Shown here: positions 54,717 through 60,891 of the stretch, in pieces
Layout of the letters: each line of letters starts with the position of its first letter
How positions within the stretch are numbered: position 1 is the first letter of the stretch
Source of the DNA: an uncultured Pelagibacteraceae bacterium
GTDB taxonomy: Bacteria; Pseudomonadota; Alphaproteobacteria; Pelagibacterales; Pelagibacteraceae
Assembly: GCA_902624075.1 (NCBI GenBank)
Contig: CACNWC010000005.1
Location: 7,501-68,391 of the forward strand
Length of the DNA: 60,891 nucleotides
Direction of reading: 5' to 3'
Notes under the pieces: generated by a model
Seen by the model: the letters and a program-made list of their open reading frames with translations, nothing else
The model's database searches: none
Told to the model about the DNA's origin: nothing
Translations under genes and position numbers: made by a program

Positions 54717-55544
54717 ATGTCTTTAGAAAAAATTATAAATGATGCTTGGGAAAATAAAGATCAAGTTAATCAAAATTCGGATAAATCACTTAAAGATGCG
54801 ATTAATCAGGTTATAAATGATTTGGATAGTGGTAAATCTCGTGTTGCTGAAAAAGTAAATGGTGAATGGATTACTCACCAACATTTAAAGAAAGCAATCA
54901 TGTTGAGTTTTAGGATCTACCCAATGGAAAATTTAAATGGTCCATATAGCAGTTGGTATGACAAAGCTCATTTATTAAAAGGCAAAACTGCAGGATGGAC
55001 AAAAGAAGATCATGAAAAAGCTGGTTTTAGAATGGTGCCAAATTCACCCGTAAGAAAAGGATCGTTCGTAGGAAAAGATGCTGTTCTTATGCCATGTTAT
55101 GTAAACATTGGTTCTCACATTGGGGCTAAAACGATGATGGATACATTTAGTCGTGCTGGTAGTTGTTGCCAGATTGGAGAGAATTGCCATATATCTGCCG
55201 GATCAGGGGTTGGGGGCGTACTGGAACCTGCCCAAGCATTACCTACAATAATAGAAGATAATGTATTTTTAGGAGCAATGTCTGAAGTAGTAGAAGGAGT
55301 TATAGTTGGAGAGGGTTCTGTGTTAAGCATGGGAATGCTAATTACACAGTCTACAAAAATAGTAAATAGATCAACCGGTGAGATTACGTATGGAAAAATT
55401 CCTCCATACTCAGTTGTTGTACCTGGTTCTCTTCCTGATAAAAAAAATCCATCTGCACCATCACTAAGCTGTGCAGTAATAATCAAACAAGTAGATGAAA
55501 AAACTAGATCAAAGACATCAATTAATGATCTTTTAAGAGATTAG
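54717..55544 (+). CDS. dapD: Tetrahydrodipicolinate N-succinyltransferase
   Basis: A 275-aa left-handed beta-helix acyltransferase of the succinylase lysine/DAP route. RMVPNSPVRKGSFVGKDAVL, the hexapeptide region VNIGSHIGAKTMMDTFSRAG, and HISAGSGVGGVLEP are diagnostic. Follows the nucleotidase by 3 nt and precedes dapE by 2 nt. Confidence 0.97.
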   Translation: MSLEKIINDAWENKDQVNQNSDKSLKDAINQVINDLDSGKSRVAEKVNGEWITHQHLKKAIMLSFRIYPMENLNGPYSSWYDKAHLLKGKTAGWTKEDHEKAGFRMVPNSPVRKGSFVGKDAVLMPCYVNIGSHIGAKTMMDTFSRAGSCCQIGENCHISAGSGVGGVLEPAQALPTIIEDNVFLGAMSEVVEGVIVGEGSVLSMGMLITQSTKIVNRSTGEITYGKIPPYSVVVPGSLPDKKNPSAPSLSCAVIIKQVDEKTRSKTSINDLLRD

Positions 55545-55546
55545 AC

Positions 55547-56704
55547 ATGCAAAAAATTAATGAATTACAATTGGCTAAAGAGCTAATTAGATTTCCGACT
55601 GTTACTCCAATAGACGCTGGAGTGATGAAATTTTTAGAAAAAAAATTGAAAAACCTTGGTTTCAAAACAAAAATACTAGAGTTTGAAGAAAAAGGTTTCA
55701 AACCAGTTAAGAATTTATATGCGAGACTAGGAAACAAAAGTCCAAATTTTTGTTATGCAGGACATTTGGATGTAGTGCCATCAGGTAATATAAAAAAATG
55801 GACAATAAATCCATTTAAACCTTCTATTAAAAAAGGTCATTTAATAGGTCGAGGTGCGAATGATATGAAAAGTTCTATTGCATCTTTTGTTTCAGCTGTA
55901 AGTATTTTTTTATCAAAAAATAAAAAATTTAATGGATCAATTAGTTTATTAATTACTGGAGACGAGGAAGGTGATGCAGTAAATGGAACAAAAAAAGTAG
56001 TAGAATATCTAAAAAGAAAAAAGGAAAAAATTAATTTTTGTTTAGTGGGTGAGCCAACAAATCCAAATAGATTAGGAGAAATGATAAAAATTGGTCGAAG
56101 GGGGAGCTTAACTGGAAAACTTATTATAAATGGTGCTCAAGGTCATGTTGCTTATCCTCAAAGAGCAAACAATCCTTCGACAGCAATTGTTAAAATTCTA
56201 AATGAGATAAAAAACATCAAATTTGATAAAGGAACAAAAGATTTTCAACCAACAAATTTGGAAGTAACAAAAATTAATATAAATAACTCTGCTGACAATG
56301 TTATCCCAGGATCTGCTGAAGCAACTTTTAACATTAGGTTCAATAATAAGCATTCATCGAGCTCTTTGAAAAAAAGACTTAATAAAGTTTTTAAAAAAAT
56401 ATGCAAAAAAAATAAATCAAAGTTTAGGATTGATTATAGAGTTTCAGGAGAAGCTTTTTTAACAAAACCAAATGAAACAACTTATATGATACAAAATATC
56501 ATAAAAGAAATAACTAAAATTAAGCCAAAGTTATCTACTACTGGCGGAACTTCGGATTTGCGGTTTATAAAATCTATTTCACCTGGCTTAGAATTTGGTT
56601 TAGTTGGAAAAACTATGCACAAAGTTGATGAAGCTGTATCGCTAAAAGATTTAAAAAATCTTACCAAAATTTATCAAAATATTTTACAAAGTTATTTCAA
56701 GTGA
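55547..56704 (+). CDS. dapE: Succinyl-diaminopimelate desuccinylase
   Basis: A 385-aa M20-family di-zinc hydrolase. Zinc ligands: His in YAGHLDVVPSG, Asp in RGANDMKSS, Glu-Glu in TGDEEGDAVNG, Glu in VGEPTNPNR, and the C-terminal His in MHKVDEAV. The dimerisation domain (about 180-295) starts at RRGSLTGKLIINGAQGHVAY. It completes the succinylase route with DapD, and its 3' end overlaps the deacetylase-fold gene by 4 nt. Confidence 0.95.
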   Translation: MQKINELQLAKELIRFPTVTPIDAGVMKFLEKKLKNLGFKTKILEFEEKGFKPVKNLYARLGNKSPNFCYAGHLDVVPSGNIKKWTINPFKPSIKKGHLIGRGANDMKSSIASFVSAVSIFLSKNKKFNGSISLLITGDEEGDAVNGTKKVVEYLKRKKEKINFCLVGEPTNPNRLGEMIKIGRRGSLTGKLIINGAQGHVAYPQRANNPSTAIVKILNEIKNIKFDKGTKDFQPTNLEVTKININNSADNVIPGSAEATFNIRFNNKHSSSSLKKRLNKVFKKICKKNKSKFRIDYRVSGEAFLTKPNETTYMIQNIIKEITKIKPKLSTTGGTSDLRFIKSISPGLEFGLVGKTMHKVDEAVSLKDLKNLTKIYQNILQSYFK

Positions 56705-57630
56705 AAACTGGATTAGTAACTTCCGACACATTCCAAAATCACGACACAGGACCAGGACATCCCGAACAAATAGCAAGAGTCTCAGTAATAAATGAAAATT
56801 TTAAGAAATTAAATAACCCAAATATTTTGTGGAAAAAACCATCAATAATTTCAGATGAAATTATTAAGAATACTCATGATACAAAATATGTTGATTTAGT
56901 AAAAAAATCCTTTCCCTCTAAGGGTTTTTCTTCCCTTGATGGGGATACTATTATTTCACCAGGAAGTAAGGAGGCTACATTTGATGCGGCTGGTTCAATA
57001 ATTACTGCTATTGATGGTATTCAAAATAAAGAATTTAAAAATGCTTTTGCAAGTGTTCGTCCGCCAGGCCATCATTGTAATCAAAACAAGGCAGCTGGTT
57101 TCTGTATTTTAAACAATATTGCGATTGGTGCTAAATATTTATTAGACAAATACAAATACAAAAAAATTGCTATCATCGATTTTGATGTTCATCATGGTAA
57201 TGGCACACAAGATATTTTTTATGAAAATGAAAGTGTGCTATTTATATCAACTCATCAATATCCTTATTATCCTGGATCAGGCTCCGAACAAGAAAAAGGT
57301 AAATTCAATAATATCTATAATATACCTTTACCTGCAGGAACAAATTCTGATGAGTACTTCAATGCTTTTGAACATGCTTTAAAAAAATTAAAAGAATTTA
57401 AACCTGAGTTTGTTTTAATTAGTGCTGGATTTGATGCTCATAAAGATGACCCCTTAGCACAAATTAAACTTGAAACAGAGGACTTTTATAACATCACAAA
57501 AAGAATATTAGAAACATCGAAAAAATATTGTAATGGTAAAGTTGTTTCAATTCTTGAAGGTGGATATGACTTACAGGCACTTAAAGATAGTACTAAAAGA
57601 CATGTTGATGCCTTAATAGAATTCGGTTAA
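56701..57630 (+). CDS. Histone-deacetylase-fold protein (HDAC/AcuC/APAH superfamily)
   Basis: A 309-aa zinc hydrolase, GTG start at 56701. RPPGHHCN (catalytic His pair), IDFDVHHGNGTQDIFY (zinc Asp and His) and SAGFDAHKDDPLAQI (second zinc Asp) are complete, as is the late EGGYDL, so it should be active. Bacterial members deacetylate acetylpolyamines, acetoin-linked enzymes or protein lysines; the substrate here is unknown. Coupled to dapE by a 4-nt overlap, and followed after 30 nt by a SET-domain gene. Confidence 0.92.
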   Translation: MKTGLVTSDTFQNHDTGPGHPEQIARVSVINENFKKLNNPNILWKKPSIISDEIIKNTHDTKYVDLVKKSFPSKGFSSLDGDTIISPGSKEATFDAAGSIITAIDGIQNKEFKNAFASVRPPGHHCNQNKAAGFCILNNIAIGAKYLLDKYKYKKIAIIDFDVHHGNGTQDIFYENESVLFISTHQYPYYPGSGSEQEKGKFNNIYNIPLPAGTNSDEYFNAFEHALKKLKEFKPEFVLISAGFDAHKDDPLAQIKLETEDFYNITKRILETSKKYCNGKVVSILEGGYDLQALKDSTKRHVDALIEFG

Positions 57631-57660
57631 TAAATCTCTAATTCATTATTCATAGCCTTC

Positions 57661-58158
57661 ATGAAACTATATAAAATTAAAAAATCTAAAATAGATAATA
57701 AAGGCCGTGGCTTATATGCTACAAAAGATATTAAGTCTGGAACTAAAATTATAAATTATATTGGAAAAATTTTAACAAACAAAGAAGTTGATGAGTCTGA
57801 TAAATTTGATAACAAAAAACCTATATATCTTTTTACACTTAATAAAAAATATACATTAGATGGAGATTTTTCATGGAACACAGCCGGTCTTATAAATCAT
57901 TCATGTGATAACAATTGTGATTATGAGGGAAAAGGTCTAAAAATTTGGGTTACTGCAATAAAAGATATAAAAAAAGGTGAAGAATTTACTTGTGATTACG
58001 GCTTTGGTTTTGATGAGGATTACAAACAATTTCGCTGTAAGTGTAAATCAAAAAATTGTTGTGGATACATAGTAAGAGCTGAGTCTAGATGGCGAATAAA
58101 TAAAAAATTTTCGATGTCTAATAAAAATAAATTAATAAATAATTCTCGACAAAAATAA
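57661..58158 (+). CDS. SET-domain protein (putative lysine methyltransferase)
   Basis: A 165-aa compact SET protein. GRGLYATKDIKSGTKIINYI opens the domain; LINHSCDNNCDYEG is the NHSC SAM-binding motif; GEEFTCDYGFG supplies the catalytic tyrosine segment; a post-SET zinc cysteine cluster CKCKSKNCCG follows. Similar compact SET proteins occur in several bacteria. Substrate unknown. Its 3' end overlaps convergent truA by 27 nt. Confidence 0.9.
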   Translation: MKLYKIKKSKIDNKGRGLYATKDIKSGTKIINYIGKILTNKEVDESDKFDNKKPIYLFTLNKKYTLDGDFSWNTAGLINHSCDNNCDYEGKGLKIWVTAIKDIKKGEEFTCDYGFGFDEDYKQFRCKCKSKNCCGYIVRAESRWRINKKFSMSNKNKLINNSRQK

Positions 58159-58872
58159 ACCCTCTGGAGGAGCTGGTGGGGCGCATAATATTCTTTTTTT
58201 TGACTTCATTACATTTTCGAATTTTTTTAAAGACCATCTATTTTCTCCAAGATATTTCAAACAACCAACCATTGATCGAACTTGTTGTTGTAAAAAAGAC
58301 TGAGATCTAAATTCAATTTCAATTTTATTTTTAGAAGATTTAATTTTTACAAATTTCATAGTTTTGATTGGACTTTTTGCTCTGCAACTTGATGCTCTGA
58401 ATGTTGAAAAATCTTTTGTTCCAATTAATTTTTTTGCTCCTTTTTTCATTGATACTAAATCCAATTTTTTCATCACGTGCCATCCTTTATCTTTATCTAA
58501 AACAGGTCCGCTTATTCGATTTATAATAATATACTTATATATTCTCATTTTAGCTGAAAACCTTGCATGAAAATCATTATTTCTTTTTCTTATCTTAAGA
58601 ATAGTAATTCCATCCTTATTTAAAAAATGATTTATAGATTTTAAAAATCTATTAGTTTGAATTATCTTATTTTTACAATCAAAATGAGCTGACTGTTCTA
58701 ACGCATGCACTCCCGTATCTGTTCTACCAGATCCAAATAAAATTATTTTTTCTTTTAAAATTTTTGAAATTTTTTCTTGAAGAAATCCCTGAATAGTTTT
58801 ACCTTTTTTTTGGATTTGCCAACCTCTAAAACTAGTACCTACGTACTCAATTAATATCTGATATCTAAACAT
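58132..58872 (-). CDS. truA: tRNA pseudouridine(38-40) synthase
   Basis: A 246-aa synthase. I place the start at ATG 58872-58870 (MFRYQILIEYVGTSFRGWQI), because family members start just before this first strand; an upstream in-frame start would lie deep inside fmt. The catalytic Asp is in GSGRTDTGVHAL. FRASSCRAKSPIKT and SFLQQQVRSMVG are further signatures. It overlaps fmt by 8 nt, in the order def-fmt-truA. Confidence 0.95.
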   Translation of the reverse strand: MFRYQILIEYVGTSFRGWQIQKKGKTIQGFLQEKISKILKEKIILFGSGRTDTGVHALEQSAHFDCKNKIIQTNRFLKSINHFLNKDGITILKIRKRNNDFHARFSAKMRIYKYIIINRISGPVLDKDKGWHVMKKLDLVSMKKGAKKLIGTKDFSTFRASSCRAKSPIKTMKFVKIKSSKNKIEIEFRSQSFLQQQVRSMVGCLKYLGENRWSLKKFENVMKSKKRILCAPPAPPEGLFLSRIIY

Positions 58873-59797
58873 TAGATAGTCTTGAGCCTTTTTTAATTTG
58901 AGAACCGAGCATAAATTCACTAATTTTTTGAGGTCTTTTTCCTTGCCTCTGGATTTCAAAAATCTTTATAGATTGATTGTTGCTACAAGCCACCTCCAAT
59001 TGATTTGAAACTACCTCTCCAACATTACCTATTCCATTTCCAATTTCAGCTTTTAAAATTTTATATCTTTCTCCGTTAAAACTAAAAAAAGCACCAGGAG
59101 ATGGTGAAAGTCCATTTATTTTCCCAATAATAGTTAAAGCATCATTATTCCAATCAATTTGTGACTCCTGCTTATCAATTTTTTTGGCATAAGTTGCTTT
59201 TGAATGATCTTGCTCTACAAACTTAGCTTTGTCTTCAAGAATATCATCTATATTGTCTAAAATTTTTTCTGCAGCAAGATTAGATAATTTTTCTGAAATT
59301 TCTTGAAAATTTTGTGTCTGATCAATTTTGATCTTATAAATATTACCAACTGGTCCACTATCTAGCTCTTCTGAAATTTTCATTATACTTATACCAGTCT
59401 CACCATCTAAATTCATAATTGATCTTTGAATTGGTGCTGCGCCTCTCCAATTTGGCAGAATTGAAGCATGAATATTTACAAAACCTTTTTTGGTTAAATT
59501 TAAGAATTCTTTTGGGATAATTTGACCATACGCAACGACAATTGCTAGATCAGCATCTAGTTCTTTTAAAAATTTGTATTCTTCATTATTATTTCTTAAA
59601 GTAAAAGGACATCTATAATCTAAATTAAGAGTCTCGGAGATACCTTGAATAGGAGACTTGTTAATTTTTTGCCCTCGATGTGATTTTTGAGGTGGCTGTG
59701 TATAAACAACTGAAATTGGATAACCATTTTGATATAAAGATTTTAAAATAGGAACAGAAAATAATGGTGTACCCATAAAAATAATTTTTTTAGACAT
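58865..59797 (-). CDS. fmt: Methionyl-tRNA formyltransferase
   Basis: A 310-aa enzyme that formylates initiator Met-tRNA. IIFMGTPLFSVPIL, VVAYGQIIPKEFL, the catalytic FVNIHASILPNWRGAAPIQR and the LDSGPV loop are intact, followed by a C-terminal tRNA-binding domain (about 205-305, GLSPSPGAFF). Located 2 nt after def and overlapping truA. Confidence 0.97.
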   Translation of the reverse strand: MSKKIIFMGTPLFSVPILKSLYQNGYPISVVYTQPPQKSHRGQKINKSPIQGISETLNLDYRCPFTLRNNNEEYKFLKELDADLAIVVAYGQIIPKEFLNLTKKGFVNIHASILPNWRGAAPIQRSIMNLDGETGISIMKISEELDSGPVGNIYKIKIDQTQNFQEISEKLSNLAAEKILDNIDDILEDKAKFVEQDHSKATYAKKIDKQESQIDWNNDALTIIGKINGLSPSPGAFFSFNGERYKILKAEIGNGIGNVGEVVSNQLEVACSNNQSIKIFEIQRQGKRPQKISEFMLGSQIKKGSRLSNV

Positions 59798-59799
59798 TT

Positions 59800-60324
59800 T
59801 TAAACTATAATTCTATCTGGATTTTTTTTTATTTTTGAAACTTTTTTAATAATAAAATCTTTTTTTAATTTTGATAAATGATCGATAATTAATTTTCCAT
59901 CAAGATGATTAATCTCATGTTGGACACAGGTTGATAAAAGTCCATCACATTTAAGATTTTTTTTTGTACCTTTTTCATCAATATATTCAATTTCACATAT
60001 TTTTGGTCTTTCAATTTCAATATAAGTTTCGGGTATTGATAGACATCCTTCTTCATAGACAGACATCTCTTTACTTAAGTTTTTTATAATTGGATTAATT
60101 AAAACAATAGGTTGTTTTTTTTCATCTTTATTTGAAACATCAATAACTAAAATTCTTTTTAATATTCCTACTTGGACAGCAGCAAGACCAATTCCTTTTG
60201 AATCATACATTGTCTCAAATAAATCATTGATAAGCTTTTTTTCATTAACTCCAACTTTTTCAATTGGATCAGAAGTTTTTTTTAATATTTCATCAGGAAT
60301 AGTAATGATTTCTCTTGTGGCCAT
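59800..60324 (-). CDS. def: Peptide deformylase
   Basis: A 174-aa metalloprotease removing the N-formyl group. Motif 1 is GIGLAAVQVG, motif 2 EGCLSIPE, motif 3 CVQHEINHLDG with both His and the catalytic Glu; the Asp often found in HEIDHL is Asn. It is paired with fmt, which adds the formyl group. Normal length. Confidence 0.97.
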   Translation of the reverse strand: MATREIITIPDEILKKTSDPIEKVGVNEKKLINDLFETMYDSKGIGLAAVQVGILKRILVIDVSNKDEKKQPIVLINPIIKNLSKEMSVYEEGCLSIPETYIEIERPKICEIEYIDEKGTKKNLKCDGLLSTCVQHEINHLDGKLIIDHLSKLKKDFIIKKVSKIKKNPDRIIV

Positions 60325-60346
60325 AAGTAAACAATTAAACTAAATT

Positions 60347-60891
60347 TTACACTTTTAAAGGAAGAACTTTAAGTAAAATTTTATTTCTTAATTGACTTAT
60401 ATTTAATTGATTTAAAGTACTTATGATAAAATAAATAGTATCATCATCAATTCTTTCAAGTTTATCTTGACCTATTACTTCAACTATTCTCAACAAAGCA
60501 GCTCCCTTTTCATTATTATTTATCATCACTTGAATGTCAGTTGGTATATCCAAATTATTTACTTCATATAAATCTTTGTATTTATCTGAGATTTCAATTC
60601 CATCAGATTTTACAGACTCCAATAACATTTGATCCCTTCTAGAAAAAAAATATTTCTTATTCTTTTTAATTTTTTTGAGAAAATTATCCATATCTTTTGT
60701 CATTTTCGAATTTGAATATTTTCCGTTAAAATAATTTAATAGTTTTGATTGATGCAAAATATCATTGTTAAATTTTATTTTATCTTTTGGATCTTTTTTA
60801 ATAGTAACGTTTGTATAGTAAAAACTTGTTAAATTATCTGGTATATTCATAGGATTTATTTTTTCTAAATAATTTTTTAATTCCAAGTCAA
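60347..60891 (-). CDS. Uncharacterised protein, C-terminal part (runs off the window)
   Basis: The reading frame is open to the window edge; only about 180 C-terminal residues are visible and the true start lies beyond. The last third is helical, with AALLRIVEVIGQDKLERI then DDDTIYFIISTLNQLNIS, a tetratrico-like alpha pattern. I cannot name the family. It ends 22 nt before def on the same strand, so it may lead the def-fmt-truA unit. Confidence 0.7.
   Translation of the reverse strand, partial: DLELKNYLEKINPMNIPDNLTSFYYTNVTIKKDPKDKIKFNNDILHQSKLLNYFNGKYSNSKMTKDMDNFLKKIKKNKKYFFSRRDQMLLESVKSDGIEISDKYKDLYEVNNLDIPTDIQVMINNNEKGAALLRIVEVIGQDKLERIDDDTIYFIISTLNQLNISQLRNKILLKVLPLKV

Noticed and set aside
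58873..58959. Upstream start extending truA by 29 residues
   Set aside because: It would lie inside fmt in another frame and adds sequence not found in TruA; MFRYQILIEY is the family start.
60884..60886. TTG start for the last gene
   Set aside because: The frame stays open to the window edge, so the codon is more likely internal and the gene is cut.

Overview
The window is a piece of chromosome from a free-living marine alphaproteobacterium of the SAR11 group (Pelagibacterales, 'Candidatus Pelagibacter' type). The basis is very AT-rich DNA with Lys/Ile/Asn-rich proteins, almost no intergenic space, many 1-4 nt gene overlaps, and typically alphaproteobacterial genes and gene orders: GcrA, membrane-anchored cytochrome c, DUF4167 next to prmC-prfA, DUF1178, DUF2948 between murA and hisD, rpsA-ihfB-pyrF-trpFBA-accD-folC, and rpmH-rnpA-yidD-yidC-argB. 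No insertion sequence, prophage, integrase, CRISPR array or toxin-antitoxin pair was seen. Almost everything is core metabolism or information processing.

Layout. 1-2500: 5' part of an rRNA operon on the minus strand (16S, tRNA-Ile, tRNA-Ala, start of 23S) with its leader, a 27-position 16S processing stem and a probable promoter. 2.5-14.7 kb: an M23 peptidase, DUF4167, prmC-prfA-ispG-lysC (minus), ubiG, DUF1178, argJ, secA, accA. 14.8-25.7 kb: malate synthase G, recR-ybaB-dnaX with the SRP RNA just upstream, pheA-kdsB, cytochrome c, argF-argD, gcrA and an NDUFA9-like reductase. 25.7-38.2 kb: one long plus-strand run: rnd, kdsD, lptC, lptB, aroA, cmk, rpsA, ihfB, pyrF, trpF, trpB, trpA, accD, folC. 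38.2-41.8 kb: trxA and three DNA-processing genes (exonuclease I, a PD-(D/E)XK nuclease, RmuC). 41.8-45.5 kb: a histidine-themed unit, tRNA-His-hisS-hisZ-hisG, then cspA. 45.5-50.6 kb: a minus-strand unit (95-aa protein, 35-aa small protein, dcd, murA, DUF2948, hisD, infA, tRNA-Phe), a plus-strand tRNA-Thr and a TVP38-family membrane protein. 50.7-58.2 kb: rpmH-rnpA-yidD-yidC-argB-nucleotidase-dapD-dapE, then a histone-deacetylase-fold protein and a SET-domain protein. 58.1 kb to the end: truA-fmt-def and a gene cut by the window edge.

How the genes work together. Amino-acid synthesis is prominent: Arg (argJ, argB, argD, argF), His (hisG, hisZ, hisD), Lys/DAP (lysC, dapD, dapE), aromatics (aroA, pheA, trpF, trpB, trpA). 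There are parts of Kdo/LPS export (kdsB, kdsD, lptC, lptB), peptidoglycan (murA, M23 peptidase), fatty-acid initiation (accA, accD) and translation initiation, termination and maturation (infA, fmt, def, prfA, prmC, hisS, truA).

The main interest lies in departures from family rules inside ordinary genes: a tRNA-His without an encoded G-1, placed 4 nt before hisS; a tRNA-Thr with a non-standard T-loop; a CMP kinase without its P-loop lysine; a TrpB with changed catalytic-pocket residues; an AccD missing one zinc cysteine; an AccA with a hydrophobic C-terminal tail; an SRP RNA with a UAAC tetraloop; an adjacent deacetylase-fold/SET pair; and a compact three-gene nuclease cluster.
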